From contig NZ_FWYD01000001.1 of assembly GCF_900176485.1 (NCBI RefSeq), positions 310,001 through 374,000 on the forward strand: a stretch of 64,000 nucleotides of DNA. Reading direction: 5' to 3'. The first letter of the stretch is position 1. Every line of letters begins with the position of its first letter. This document shows positions 8,884 through 18,214 of the stretch, in pieces. Under the pieces are notes generated by a model. That model did no database searches. It had not been told where the DNA came from and worked only from the letters and a program-made list of their open reading frames with translations. This stretch comes from Primorskyibacter flagellatus (GTDB lineage Bacteria; Pseudomonadota; Alphaproteobacteria; Rhodobacterales; Rhodobacteraceae). A program made the position numbers and the translations under genes.

Positions 8884-9911
8884 GTTCTGATCTGGCAAAA
8901 GCGCTGATCGACGCGATCCCGCTGGCGACGATCCTGGTCGGCGCAGATGAACGCGTGCAAGCTGCCAATGCCGAGGCCGACAAGCTGCTTGGTCCGGGCA
9001 CCAGGGGGCGGCATTTTATAGCCGTGCTGCGCCAGCCTGCCGTTCTTGATGTCATCGAAGGATGCCTGCGTGACGGATCGGCGGCGACAGCGCGCTATCT
9101 GACATCGGTCGGGGCGCAGGACGTCACCTACAAGGTCAGCGCGCGGCACGTTCCGGATGCAGGCGCGTTGATCTGTTTCGAGGATGTCACGCATATGGAG
9201 CAAGCCGTACAGATGCGCCGTGACTTCGTGGCAAATGTCAGCCACGAGTTGCGCACGCCGCTGACTGCGCTGATGGGCTTCGTGGAAACGCTGCGTGGCC
9301 CCGCGCGCGAGGATGCCGCGGCACGCGAGCGCTTTCTTGGGATCATGCAGCGTGAGGCCAACCGGATGAATCGGCTTGTCGGAGACCTGTTGTCACTCAG
9401 CCATGTCGAATCGGAAGAGCGGGTCCGTCCGACCGCGCGGGTCGATCTGTGCGGATTGGTCCGCTCCACATCGCATTCGCTTGCGCCTTTGGCCGAGGAT
9501 GCCGGGGTGACCCTGATGTTGGATCTGCCCGAGAACGGGTTTGATATTGCGGGCGATTCCGATCAACTGCGTCAGGTTCTGATTAACCTCACAGAAAATG
9601 CGATCAAATATAGCGGGCGCGGATCGACGGTTATGATGTCGGTCACGAGCCCAGTCTACCAACCGCGTTTGCGGAGCGATGGCACCCAGCTGACGGTGCG
9701 GGACACCGGACTGGGCATCGACGCGATCCATATTCCCCGCCTGACGGAACGGTTCTACCGCGCCGACAGCCACCGGTCGCGAGAGATGGGCGGCACCGGA
9801 CTGGGATTGGCAATCGTCAAGCACATCATCAATCGCCATCGTGGCCGGATGCGCATTACCAGTGAAAAAGGGCAGGGGACGACCGTCACCGTTTTGTTGC
9901 CCATTGGATAG
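8880..9911 (+). CDS. phoR: Phosphate-regulon sensor histidine kinase PhoR, lacking membrane segments
   Basis: A 343-residue histidine kinase: a PAS-like domain (about 5-105), HisKA with the phospho-acceptor H122 in NVSHELRTPL, then HATPase_c with the N box (NLTENAIKYSGRG), G1 (DTGLGI) and G2 (GTGLGLAIVKHIINRHRG, the PhoR-like ending). It probably phosphorylates PhoB when phosphate is short, taking its signal from the PstSCAB-PhoU complex encoded next. Unlike E. coli PhoR it has no N-terminal transmembrane helix: the chain starts directly with the PAS domain, and the ATG overlaps the previous stop, leaving no room for a missing segment. Confidence 0.9.
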   Translation: MSSDLAKALIDAIPLATILVGADERVQAANAEADKLLGPGTRGRHFIAVLRQPAVLDVIEGCLRDGSAATARYLTSVGAQDVTYKVSARHVPDAGALICFEDVTHMEQAVQMRRDFVANVSHELRTPLTALMGFVETLRGPAREDAAARERFLGIMQREANRMNRLVGDLLSLSHVESEERVRPTARVDLCGLVRSTSHSLAPLAEDAGVTLMLDLPENGFDIAGDSDQLRQVLINLTENAIKYSGRGSTVMMSVTSPVYQPRLRSDGTQLTVRDTGLGIDAIHIPRLTERFYRADSHRSREMGGTGLGLAIVKHIINRHRGRMRITSEKGQGTTVTVLLPIG

Positions 9912-10063
9912 ACATATCAGACGGAATTGCCGAGATTCTTGCGGTGTATTCCCTTGAGAAGATCATATTTTCGGTTTTCGAAATGTGAATGAAGTCATTT
10001 TTAACTACGTATTATCAATCGCTTAGTTTTGAATCTTCCACGCATCACCCCCAGCGGCGTCAA

Positions 10064-10096
10064 TGTCATAAAACCGTTACGTACTTGTCACAAAAC
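10064..10096 (+). promoter_or_regulatory. Pho box (three 11-bp units) before pstS
   Basis: Three consecutive 11-bp units: TGTCATAAAAC, CGTTACGTACT, TGTCACAAAAC. The outer two match the PhoB half-site (TGTCA plus an A-rich spacer) and the middle one is degenerate. The 11-bp periodicity is that of tandem PhoB dimers. It lies 78 bp before the pstS ATG, so phosphorylated PhoB should activate pstSCAB-phoU-phoB here. The remaining 262-bp phoR-pstS gap shows only AT-rich sequence. Confidence 0.8.
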
Positions 10097-10173
10097 CATA
10101 GCGTGCCCGTCTTATGTCCTCGCTCAGGGTCATCACGAGGATGACTGCGAATTTTGTCAAACAGGAGCCACCT

Positions 10174-11214
10174 ATGTCTTCCGTAAAACTAACCGCCTCT
10201 GCACTGGCGATTGCTGCCGTTTCCGCCACAGCCGCTGCGGCGCGTGACCAGGTACAAGTTGCAGGTTCCTCGACCGTGCTGCCATATGCCTCGATCGTGG
10301 CCGAAGCCTTTGGCGAAAACTTCGACTTCCCGACACCTGTCGTGGAATCGGGCGGATCGTCGGCCGGGCTCAAGCGTTTCTGCCAGGGTGTTGGCGAAGA
10401 GCACACAGATATTGCCAACTCTTCGCGCAAGATCCGCGAAAAGGAAATTCAGGCCTGTGCCGAAAACGGTGTGACCGACATCGTCGAAGTCCGCATCGGC
10501 TATGATGGGATCGTCTTTGCCAGCCAGTTGGACGGCCCGGCGTATACCGAGTTCACCCAGTCCGACATCTTCAACGCCTTGGCACCGAAGGTCATGGTTG
10601 ACGGCGCGCTGGTCGACAACCCCTATACAAAGTGGTCCGATTTCAACGCTGATCTGCCGGCCGAGGAAATCCTTGCTTTCATCCCCGGCACCAAGCACGG
10701 GACGCGTGAAGTGTTCGAGGAAAAGGTGATCGCGGTTGGCTGTGAAGAAACCGGCGCAATGGAAGCGATGATCGCGGGCGGCATGGATGAAGATGCGGCC
10801 GAAGATGCCTGCCTTCAAGTGCGCAGCGACGGCCGCTCCGTTGATATTGACGGCGACTACACCGAAACGCTGGCCTCGATCGACGCCAACTCAAACGCCA
10901 TCGGCGTGTTCGGCCTGGCGTTCTACGAGAACAATACCGACGTGCTGAAAGTCGCGACAATGGGCGGTGTCGAACCGACCACCGAAAGCATCGCAAGCGG
11001 CGAATATCCGGTCTCGCGTCCGCTGTTCTTCTATGTGAAGAAAGCTCATATCGGTGTGATCCCTGGCCTGAAAGAGTTTGCCGAATTCTTCGTCGCTGAC
11101 GAGATCGCAGGCCCGGATGGCCCGCTGGCCGAATATGGTCTGGTTTCCGATCCGGAACTGGCCGACACCCAGAACGCGGTCGCCGACGAACAGACCATGA
11201 GCGCAGAGATGTAA
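10174..11214 (+). CDS. pstS: Phosphate ABC transporter substrate-binding protein PstS
   Basis: A 346-residue periplasmic protein. Residues 1-23 form a signal peptide ending in AAA-RD. The mature protein starts VQVAGSSTVLPYASIVAEAF, the phosphate-contacting first loop of PstS, and has the second contact region ESGGSSAGLKRFCQGVGEEHTDIANSSRKI. The ATG at 10174 has an AGGAG site eight bases upstream; the frame extends to 10114 but without a ribosome site and through the promoter. It is the first gene behind the Pho box and is separated from pstC by a hairpin. Confidence 0.95.
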   Translation: MSSVKLTASALAIAAVSATAAAARDQVQVAGSSTVLPYASIVAEAFGENFDFPTPVVESGGSSAGLKRFCQGVGEEHTDIANSSRKIREKEIQACAENGVTDIVEVRIGYDGIVFASQLDGPAYTEFTQSDIFNALAPKVMVDGALVDNPYTKWSDFNADLPAEEILAFIPGTKHGTREVFEEKVIAVGCEETGAMEAMIAGGMDEDAAEDACLQVRSDGRSVDIDGDYTETLASIDANSNAIGVFGLAFYENNTDVLKVATMGGVEPTTESIASGEYPVSRPLFFYVKKAHIGVIPGLKEFAEFFVADEIAGPDGPLAEYGLVSDPELADTQNAVADEQTMSAEM

Positions 11215-11236
11215 TCAGGCGTCTGCCTGACTGCCG

Positions 11237-11261
11237 GGGGGCGGAACACGTGGCCGCCCCC
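11237..11261 (+). terminator. GC hairpin between pstS and pstC
   Basis: 8-bp stem GGGGGCGG / CCGCCCCC with a 9-nt loop, followed by ATTTCTT, 22 bp after the pstS stop. It is likely a partial terminator or 3' stabiliser that sets pstS expression above the permease genes. Confidence 0.65.
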
Positions 11262-11307
11262 ATTTCTTCGTTTGACCTATTGAACTGACAAACACACTGG
11301 GGGGCTT

Positions 11308-12780
11308 ATGCCTGTTTTCTGGCTCGTGATTGTGGTGCTCGCACTTGCGGCGGTCGGGTATATCCTGGGCCGGTCCCGGGCGCTGAACAGCGCCGGAGGG
11401 GACATTCGCCGGTTGCATTCACTGCCGTCCTACTACGGTTGGAACGCGGCGCTGAAGGTAATCATACCGGCGTTGCTTTTGCTGGTGGTCTGGCTGCTGG
11501 CACAGCCATTCTACGTCAACAGCGTTGTGTCAAAGATGATCCCGCAAGCCGAGATTTCCGAAGGGTCAAGCCGCGGTCTGGTGATGGCCGAGGTTCGTCG
11601 TACGGCCAACGGCCTTGACAGCATCGCTGCCGCCGGCCTGATCGACGATGATGCGACGCGCAATTTGCGGGTAGACACCACCGACGTCACCAAGCTTCTC
11701 AAGGATGCGGGTCAGGTGGTGACATCGGGCATCACCCAGCCGGTGCTTGCCGCGGCTCAGCATTACCGGATCATGAAAGCGTCCGGCGATCTTATCATGT
11801 CGATTGCCGTTGTGGCGTTTGCCTTGGCCGGATTGCTGTGGGGTGTCAGAGAAAGCCATTTCGATTTCCGCGCACGCAACGTGGTGGAACAGGTCGTTAA
11901 GGCGCTGCTGATTGCAGCCGCGTCGATCGCTGTCCTGACCACCGTAGGCATCGTCTTTTCGCTGATCTTCAACACCTGGGAATTCTTCCGACTGTACCCG
12001 GCGGCGGATTTCTACACGCTGTTCGAATGGGCACCCAGCTTTTCGGGCCGTGGTGGCGCGTCCAGCCTTGGCATTCTGCCGCTGCTCTGGGGTACGTTCT
12101 ATATCTCGCTTGTGGCCTTGATCGTCGCGGTCCCGGTTGGTCTGTTTGCCGCCATCTACCTGTCCGAATATGCCAGCCCGACCGTACGGGGCTTTGCCAA
12201 GCCAATGCTTGAGCTGTTGGCGGGCATTCCAACAATTGTCTACGGCCTGTTTGCCTTGCTGACCGTTGGCCCGATGTTGCTGACTGTGTTCGGCGATGAC
12301 GGTCTTGGCTGGATGCAAGGCGGACGCGCGGTAATGACAGCAGGCATCACGATGGGCATCATGCTGATACCTTTTGTCAGTTCCTTGTCGGATGACATCA
12401 TCAACTCTGTCCCTCAGTCGATGCGCGACGGGTCTTACGGGCTGGGTGCGACCAAATCCGAAACCATCAAGCAGGTTGTTCTGCCCGCCGCTTTGCCGGG
12501 CATTATCGGTGCTGTTCTTCTGGCCGCCTCGCGCGCGATCGGCGAGACGATGATCGTGGTGCTTGGGGCAGGGGCCGCGGCCCGGCTGTCGCTCAATCCG
12601 TTTGAGGCGATGACGACCGTAACCGCCAAGATTGTCAGCCAATTGACCGGCGACAGTGACTTCGCCTCGCCCGAGGCGCTGGTGGCCTTCGCCCTTGGCA
12701 TGAACCTTTTCATCCTGACCTTGGCGCTGAACGTGCTGGCACTTTACATCGTGCGCAAATACCGGGAGCAGTACGAATGA
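11308..12780 (+). CDS. pstC: Phosphate ABC transporter permease PstC (long alphaproteobacterial form)
   Basis: A 490-residue inner-membrane permease, much longer than E. coli PstC (319). The extra part is N-terminal: a first membrane segment (about 1-20), a second (about 50-70), a periplasmic stretch rich in VRRTANGLDSIAAAGLIDDD, and another membrane segment near 155-172. The core permease fold occupies the last 290 residues, with the EAA loop (YGLGATKSETIKQVVLPAALPGI). With PstA it forms the phosphate channel driven by PstB. The stop overlaps the pstA start by four bases. Confidence 0.93.
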   Translation: MPVFWLVIVVLALAAVGYILGRSRALNSAGGDIRRLHSLPSYYGWNAALKVIIPALLLLVVWLLAQPFYVNSVVSKMIPQAEISEGSSRGLVMAEVRRTANGLDSIAAAGLIDDDATRNLRVDTTDVTKLLKDAGQVVTSGITQPVLAAAQHYRIMKASGDLIMSIAVVAFALAGLLWGVRESHFDFRARNVVEQVVKALLIAAASIAVLTTVGIVFSLIFNTWEFFRLYPAADFYTLFEWAPSFSGRGGASSLGILPLLWGTFYISLVALIVAVPVGLFAAIYLSEYASPTVRGFAKPMLELLAGIPTIVYGLFALLTVGPMLLTVFGDDGLGWMQGGRAVMTAGITMGIMLIPFVSSLSDDIINSVPQSMRDGSYGLGATKSETIKQVVLPAALPGIIGAVLLAASRAIGETMIVVLGAGAAARLSLNPFEAMTTVTAKIVSQLTGDSDFASPEALVAFALGMNLFILTLALNVLALYIVRKYREQYE

Positions 12781-14138
12781 CCGACGCAAGCTTTACCCCG
12801 CCCGGACGTGTACCTCCGCCACGCCACGGCTCGCTCATCACACTTGATGCCCGTACAAAAAAGCGTAACGCCGCCGAAAAGCGGTTTCGCATGTATGGCA
12901 TCGCTGCCATTGCCACTGGGCTTATCTTCCTGATGGTGTTGCTGACCGCTATTATCTCCAACGGTAAAGGGGCTTTTCAACAGACGTTCATCACCACGCA
13001 GGTCTTTCTGGATCCGGCCAAGCTGGACAAGAACGGCAACCGGGACATTGACGACATCAAGAAGGTCTCGACCTTTGGTTACACACCGCTTCTGCAAAAC
13101 GCGATTTTTGCCGAAGTAACAGATCGCGGTATCGAGACACCTCTGAGCAAAGCCAGCGAGATGAAGGCGCTGACATCGGCGTCTGCTGCGGCGCAGGTGC
13201 GTGATGTGGTGATCGAGAACCCAGACATGATCGGCGATACGGTCGAGTTTCGCATCCTCGCGTCGTCGCGTGTCGATGGCTATCTCAAAGGGCGTGTATC
13301 CCGCGAAAGCGTTATCCGTGACAAAAGCATAGATGCCGAACATCTGGACCTTACTGATGCTCTGGTAGACGCAGGTGTCATCGAGAAACGTTTCAACCTC
13401 AGCTTCATCACTGGCGCGGATGCATCCGAAAGCAGAGCGGAACAAGCCGGTATGGGGGTTTCGATCCTGGGCTCGCTGTTTATGATGATGGTGGTGCTTG
13501 TTCTGTCGCTGCCCATCGGTGTCGCGGCCTCTATCTATCTGGAGGAGTTTGCAAAACAGAACCGTTGGACGGATCTGATCGAGGTGAATATCTCGAACCT
13601 CGCGGCGGTGCCGTCCATCGTGTTTGGTATCCTGGGCCTTGCCGTGTTCATCCAGTTTGCGCATCTGCCGCAATCCGCGCCGCTGGTCGGCGGGCTGGTG
13701 CTGACGCTGATGACGTTGCCGACGATCATCATTTCGACCCGAGCGTCGCTGAAGGCCGTGCCGCCTTCGATCCGGGATGCAGCGCTTGGCATTGGGGCCT
13801 CGAAGATGCAGTCCGTGGTTCACCATGTCTTGCCGCTGGCCGCGCCCGGCATTCTGACCGGGACAATCATCGGGCTGGCGCAGGCGCTCGGGGAAACCGC
13901 GCCGCTCTTGCTGATCGGGATGGTAGGCTACATTGCGTCGAACTATCCCGACGGGATCGCGTCGGGCTTTCTGGATCCGAACTCTGCCATGCCCGCACAG
14001 ATTTACGAATGGGCAAAACGCGCCGACCCGGCCTATTACGAACGCGCCTGGGGGGGCATCATCATCCTGCTGGTTGTCCTGCTTTCGATGAACCTTATCG
14101 CGATTATCCTGCGCCGCCGCTTTGAGCGTCGCTGGTAA
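12777..14138 (+). CDS. pstA: Phosphate ABC transporter permease PstA (long form)
   Basis: A 453-residue permease. The N-terminal 220 residues hold one membrane segment (about 38-60) and a soluble, charged periplasmic region (DUF3333-like extension) absent from E. coli PstA (296 aa). The C-terminal half carries five further membrane segments and the EAA loop [25 protein letters not shown]. It pairs with PstC; both extended forms occur together, which suggests that the two periplasmic extensions meet. It starts inside the pstC stop (ATGA). Confidence 0.93.
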   Translation: MTDASFTPPGRVPPPRHGSLITLDARTKKRNAAEKRFRMYGIAAIATGLIFLMVLLTAIISNGKGAFQQTFITTQVFLDPAKLDKNGNRDIDDIKKVSTFGYTPLLQNAIFAEVTDRGIETPLSKASEMKALTSASAAAQVRDVVIENPDMIGDTVEFRILASSRVDGYLKGRVSRESVIRDKSIDAEHLDLTDALVDAGVIEKRFNLSFITGADASESRAEQAGMGVSILGSLFMMMVVLVLSLPIGVAASIYLEEFAKQNRWTDLIEVNISNLAAVPSIVFGILGLAVFIQFAHLPQSAPLVGGLVLTLMTLPTIIISTRASLKAVPPSIRDAALGIGASKMQSVVHHVLPLAAPGILTGTIIGLAQALGETAPLLLIGMVGYIASNYPDGIASGFLDPNSAMPAQIYEWAKRADPAYYERAWGGIIILLVVLLSMNLIAIILRRRFERRW

Positions 14139-14151
14139 ACGGAGACCAAAC

Positions 14152-14952
14152 ATGTACGATGCGCCTAAATCTCTGGAGACGACCTTGGACCAGAAAACCG
14201 CCAAGATTACAGCCCGTGACGTTCAAGTTCATTACGGCGACAATCACGCCATCAAGGACGTGAACGTGAACATCGAAGCCAATACCGTCACCGCATTCAT
14301 CGGACCTTCGGGCTGCGGAAAATCGACGTTTTTGCGCTGTATCAACCGGATGAATGACACGATCGACATCTGCCGTGTGCAGGGGAAAATCCTGCTCGAC
14401 GGTGAGGATATAAACGACAAGCGTGTCGACCCGGTGCAACTGCGCGCCAAGGTCGGCATGGTCTTCCAGAAACCCAACCCGTTCCCGAAGTCGATTTACG
14501 ACAATATCGCATACGGTCCGCGCATTCACGGGCTGGCAAAGAACAAGGCTGATCTTGACGAAATCGTTGAGAAATCCCTGCGTCGCGGCGCCATCTGGGA
14601 AGAGGTCAAGGACCGGTTGCATGCCTCTGGCACCGGGCTGTCAGGCGGGCAACAGCAGCGCCTGTGCATTGCACGCGCCATTGCCACGGAGCCCGAGGTT
14701 TTGCTGATGGACGAGCCTTGTTCGGCGCTGGATCCCATCGCCACGGCTCAGGTCGAAGAGCTGATCGACGAATTGCGCCAGCAGTATTCGGTGGTGATCG
14801 TCACACATTCCATGCAGCAGGCCGCAAGGGTCAGCCAGCGGACCGCATTCTTTCATCTCGGCAATCTTGTCGAGTTCGGTGACACGGTCAAGATCTTCAC
14901 AAACCCCGAAGACAGCCGCACCGAAAGCTATATCACTGGCCGGATCGGATAG
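14152..14952 (+). CDS. pstB: Phosphate ABC transporter ATP-binding protein PstB
   Basis: A 266-residue ATPase. Walker [10 protein letters not shown] is at residues 51-59; the Q-loop ([24 protein letters not shown]) is the PstB signature; ABC signature [14 protein letters not shown], Walker B LLMDEP and the switch histidine (VTHSMQQA) are intact. The ATG at 14152 has GGAG upstream and lies 13 bp after pstA; earlier in-frame codons fall inside pstA. Confidence 0.96.
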   Translation: MYDAPKSLETTLDQKTAKITARDVQVHYGDNHAIKDVNVNIEANTVTAFIGPSGCGKSTFLRCINRMNDTIDICRVQGKILLDGEDINDKRVDPVQLRAKVGMVFQKPNPFPKSIYDNIAYGPRIHGLAKNKADLDEIVEKSLRRGAIWEEVKDRLHASGTGLSGGQQQRLCIARAIATEPEVLLMDEPCSALDPIATAQVEELIDELRQQYSVVIVTHSMQQAARVSQRTAFFHLGNLVEFGDTVKIFTNPEDSRTESYITGRIG

Positions 14953-14956
14953 AACC

Positions 14957-15688
14957 ATGAACGACAGCAGACATATCGCATCGGCTTTTGACCGGGATCT
15001 AGACTCGATCCATGCGAAAATCCTGAAGATGGGGGGGCTGGTCGAGGCGTCCATCGTCGACTCTTCCAAAGCGCTGGAAAGCCGCGATCAGGAACTGGCC
15101 GAAAAGGTGCGTCGCGGCGATGCTGCCATTGATGCGCTGGACGAGCAGATCAACGACGAGGTTGCCAACCTCATAGCACTTCGCGCGCCAACAGCCGTCG
15201 ATTTGCGGACAGTGCTGGCGATCATGCGGATGACCTCGAACCTGGAACGGATAGGTGATCTATCGAAGAACCTTGCCAAACGCTCTGACGTGCTGGGACA
15301 GCTAACGCAGATTTCCGGCGCAACCGGGTCGATCCGGCGCATGACGCGCGAGGTCGAGGCGATGCTGAAGGATGCTTTGGATGCGTTCATCCAGCGCGAT
15401 CCCGATTTTGCACGCGACGTGATCGAGCGCGACCGCGAGGTTGACGAGATGTACAACACGCTGTTCCGTGAATTCCTGACCTTCATGCTGGAGGATCCGC
15501 GTAATATCACCGCCTGCATGCATTTGCATTTCATCGCCAAGAACGTCGAGCGCATGGGCGACCATGTCACCGCGATCGCCGAGCAGGTGCTGTTCTACGT
15601 CACCGGGGAAACGCCGGAAGGATCGCGACCAAAAGCGGATGTCACATCCTCGGATATGAAATATAACCCCGAAGCGGAGCCAGACTAG
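14957..15688 (+). CDS. phoU: Phosphate signalling complex protein PhoU
   Basis: A 243-residue helical protein made of two PhoU three-helix repeats (about residues 15-105 and 120-210). Metal-binding-type motifs ERIGDLSKNLAKR and ERMGDHVTAIAEQ appear once per repeat. It links PstB to PhoR and keeps the Pho regulon off under phosphate sufficiency. It starts 4 bp after pstB and ends 1 bp before phoB. Confidence 0.95.
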   Translation: MNDSRHIASAFDRDLDSIHAKILKMGGLVEASIVDSSKALESRDQELAEKVRRGDAAIDALDEQINDEVANLIALRAPTAVDLRTVLAIMRMTSNLERIGDLSKNLAKRSDVLGQLTQISGATGSIRRMTREVEAMLKDALDAFIQRDPDFARDVIERDREVDEMYNTLFREFLTFMLEDPRNITACMHLHFIAKNVERMGDHVTAIAEQVLFYVTGETPEGSRPKADVTSSDMKYNPEAEPD

Positions 15689-15689
15689 G

Positions 15690-16379
15690 ATGAGCGCGTC
15701 ACAACCAACAGTACTCGTGGTCGAGGACGAAGCCTCACAACGTGAAATCCTGTCCTACAATCTGGAGGCTGAAGGGTTTCGCGTCGCCGTCGCCGAGAAC
15801 GGCGAAGAGGCGATGCTGCTTGTTGCGGAAGAGGCGCCGGACCTCGTGGTGCTGGACTGGATGTTGCCGAACGTCTCGGGGATCGAGGTTTGCCGCCGCA
15901 TAAAAAGCCGCTCTGATACCCGTAGTATTCCGGTCATCATGCTGTCGGCCCGCACCGAAGAGGTGGACCGGGTCCGCGGGTTGGAAACCGGCGCTGACGA
16001 CTATGTCGTAAAGCCGTTTTCGGTCGTAGAACTTATGGCGCGGGTGCGCGCGCAGCTGCGCCGGACACGGCCCGCGACAATGGGCGCGCGTCTGGAATAT
16101 CTCGATATCCTTCTGGATGCCGAAACCCACAAGGTCACACGCGCGGAAGCACCGCTGAAACTGGGTCCGACAGAGTTTCGGCTGCTGGCGACCTTTCTGG
16201 AAAAGCCGGGCCGGGTCTGGTCGCGTGAACAACTTCTCGATCGGGTCTGGGGCCGGGACATCTATGTCGATACGCGCACCGTTGACGTTCATATCGGACG
16301 TCTGCGCAAGGCGTTGTGTCAATATGGCGGCAAAGATCCTCTGCGTACGGTTCGGGGTGCGGGCTACGCGCTGGGTTAG
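15690..16379 (+). CDS. phoB: Phosphate regulon response regulator PhoB
   Basis: A 229-residue OmpR-type regulator. The receiver domain has the acidic pair EDE at 12-14, phospho-acceptor D56 (VVLDWMLP) and the lysine in VVKPF; the winged-helix DNA-binding domain (about 130-229) ends RTVRGAGYALG. It should bind the Pho box at 10064-10096 and so control its own operon. It is the last gene of the operon; the 183-bp convergent gap that follows is AT-rich, with only a weak 6-bp hairpin at 16510-16526. Confidence 0.95.
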   Translation: MSASQPTVLVVEDEASQREILSYNLEAEGFRVAVAENGEEAMLLVAEEAPDLVVLDWMLPNVSGIEVCRRIKSRSDTRSIPVIMLSARTEEVDRVRGLETGADDYVVKPFSVVELMARVRAQLRRTRPATMGARLEYLDILLDAETHKVTRAEAPLKLGPTEFRLLATFLEKPGRVWSREQLLDRVWGRDIYVDTRTVDVHIGRLRKALCQYGGKDPLRTVRGAGYALG

Positions 16380-16562
16380 AGATCTCGTTCGACATTCATT
16401 TGGTATGGCAGATGATCCAGAATGGAATGGGCCTTTCGCTCATATATCATTCGCATAATCAGTATTATGTAAATATTGGTGATGCGCATGGCATAGAATT
16501 GCAGCCTGAATGGACATTTCGTCCATAAGCCGCCGTAAGAGCCATGCCTCGCTCTGTATCGT

Positions 16563-17081
16563 TCAGTTCGTTGGAATGCTGACACGCAACTGGATCGTCT
16601 CAAGCCCAAGGTTGTCGCCGTACAACCCGGCATTCGAGCGGTGATCGTAGGCCAGACCGAACCGCGCGCCGCTGCGTCCTTGAAGGCCAAACTCGATACC
16701 GGACCGGAATTCGATCGGGCCACCAAGATCCGGGCCGCCACCTTGCAGATACAGACCGGTCATCGCGTGAAGCTGCATATAGGCGCTCTGGCTGCGGTTG
16801 CTCATCGTATAGGCATGTCCCAAACCGGCCCAGGCATCGCCGCGCCCGGTGACCGATAGACCATAGATCATCTGAAACGGACCATGCGCCTTGCGCGTAT
16901 CGCGGCGAATGTAGATTTCTTCGTCCACATGCTCGTCCTGGAAATACACGCCGCCGCCAGAGATGGCAGTATATGACGGCACCTGATTGTAAGCGAGACA
17001 GCCCTCATTCGGACAGTGGTTTTGCGACATGTCCCAAAGCCCGAGCGCAAGGGTCAATACTGCAAAAGTTCCGTCGGCCAT
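16563..17081 (-). CDS. PagL-like lipid A 3-O-deacylase (acyloxyacyl hydrolase family)
   Basis: A 172-residue predicted outer-membrane beta-barrel. The C-terminus carries the PagL catalytic pattern: H147, S149 and E161, within DHRSNAG and NLGLE. The spacings (H+2=S, S+12=E) equal those of Pseudomonas PagL (H126, S128, E140). It would remove the 3-linked acyl chain from lipid A. The N-terminus is hydrophobic (FAVLTLALGLW) but lacks positive residues, so the signal peptide is atypical or the start is misplaced; GGAG precedes the chosen ATG. It is convergent with phoB and follows a glycosyltransferase gene on the same strand. Confidence 0.72.
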   Translation of the reverse strand: MADGTFAVLTLALGLWDMSQNHCPNEGCLAYNQVPSYTAISGGGVYFQDEHVDEEIYIRRDTRKAHGPFQMIYGLSVTGRGDAWAGLGHAYTMSNRSQSAYMQLHAMTGLYLQGGGPDLGGPIEFRSGIEFGLQGRSGARFGLAYDHRSNAGLYGDNLGLETIQLRVSIPTN

Positions 17082-17174
17082 GCTGTTCTCCGTTCCTTGA
17101 CTTGGCGCGTCTGAATGCCCCGGAATGCCGATATTGTCCAGTGTTTGTGCTGGCCGGTTTTACACCTTCATCCG

Positions 17175-18041
17175 CTATTGCTCAAAGGTTTCGAACCAAT
17201 CGGGCAGCACAGTGCGAAACGGAAATTTCAACGCGCGCGCCTTGACGAGGCCCAGACGCTCGCTGCGTGCGGGATCGTTGGAAAGCGCACGAAAGGCCTT
17301 TGCGCGCGCCTTGTGCCACGGCAGCACGGGCTTTGCCCGGAAACTGGCCAGAAACTGCGCCGCATCTGCATAGGCTTCCCGCCAACCCGCGCCGGGCAAT
17401 CCTTTTTGTCCTGCGTTTGACATTGCAACGCGGTCGGCATTGACCGTTTCCAACGCGTCCAGATTGGCATATTTCAGATGCACCAGATACAGCCCCTCCG
17501 GCATCACAAAGGGAAAATCCGCCAGTCTGCGTGGCGGCACTTTGGTGCCGTGCAATGTCAGATTGACCGGCTTGGACTGCGCGAAAGCCTTGCTGTAATG
17601 ACCTGTAAAGGAAACATTTTTCCGCGTTCTCCAAAGCCCGTCCCGCAAAGGTCCGTCTTCGGGCTGTTCGACCAGATCAAGGCCAAGCGCGGTAAGGACG
17701 GGCACCCTGCCCGCTGCGGCAAAGATCTGCTGAAGCGAGCCGATAGCGGGATCGGCGCAGATCAATTCGTCCGCATCCGTGCGGATCACCCAGTCATAGC
17801 TGGAAAGTAGTCCTGCCTGAAACGCGTTCAGCAATTCCGAACGCTTCCGGTCGAAATAGCTGAGGTCATCTCGCGGAATCGTCCAGATACTGGCGCCCGG
17901 ACAGATCCGCTGTACCTCTGGATCGGCACCATGCGCCACGATGTACAGCGCGTCGGCCCCCAGTAGCTGCGCGTAGTGCCGATACCAGACATCCAAAGCC
18001 CAATAATCTTTGTAAACCATTGTCAGTGCGCATATTTTCAT
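17175..18041 (-). CDS. Family 2-type glycosyltransferase
   Basis: A 288-residue protein with an N-terminal nucleotide-sugar fold: ICALTMVYKDYWALDVWYRHYAQLLGADALYIV at the start, then the metal-binding DxD region WVIRTDADELI (about residue 85-95). This is the Glyco_tranf_2_4 pattern (proteins with a short GT-A fold that modify surface glycans). No membrane segment is seen, so it would act in the cytosol. Donor and acceptor are unknown. The neighbouring PagL-like gene on the same strand, 93 bp downstream, is compatible with envelope glycolipid work. Confidence 0.75.
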   Translation of the reverse strand: MKICALTMVYKDYWALDVWYRHYAQLLGADALYIVAHGADPEVQRICPGASIWTIPRDDLSYFDRKRSELLNAFQAGLLSSYDWVIRTDADELICADPAIGSLQQIFAAAGRVPVLTALGLDLVEQPEDGPLRDGLWRTRKNVSFTGHYSKAFAQSKPVNLTLHGTKVPPRRLADFPFVMPEGLYLVHLKYANLDALETVNADRVAMSNAGQKGLPGAGWREAYADAAQFLASFRAKPVLPWHKARAKAFRALSNDPARSERLGLVKARALKFPFRTVLPDWFETFEQ

Positions 18042-18113
18042 GTCGCCCCCGCGTTTCGAGGTAAATGGTTAGCCGCGGTAATACCGGCTGACAAGGGGCT
18101 GACCTGAACAGCC

Positions 18114-18127
18114 ACAATCCTGATTGT
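18114..18127. promoter_or_regulatory. Palindrome upstream of the imelysin cluster
   Basis: A perfect 6+2+6 palindrome ACAATC-ct-GATTGT lies about 90 bp before the imelysin start, in the divergent gap with the glycosyltransferase. It is a candidate operator for an iron regulator, but I cannot match it to a known consensus. Confidence 0.3.
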
Positions 18128-18214
18128 TCTTGTCGGATTGACTTATCCTAGTCTTTTTGTCAGTAACTTGGCCAGAAATCCAATCAAGCCCACCGCGAAC
18201 CGACAGGAAAGACT

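Noticed and set aside
11566-14204. Two long minus-strand frames (11566-12789 and 12744-14204)
   Set aside because: Complement of pstC and pstA; the His/Asp/Gln-rich translations mirror hydrophobic codons of the membrane proteins.
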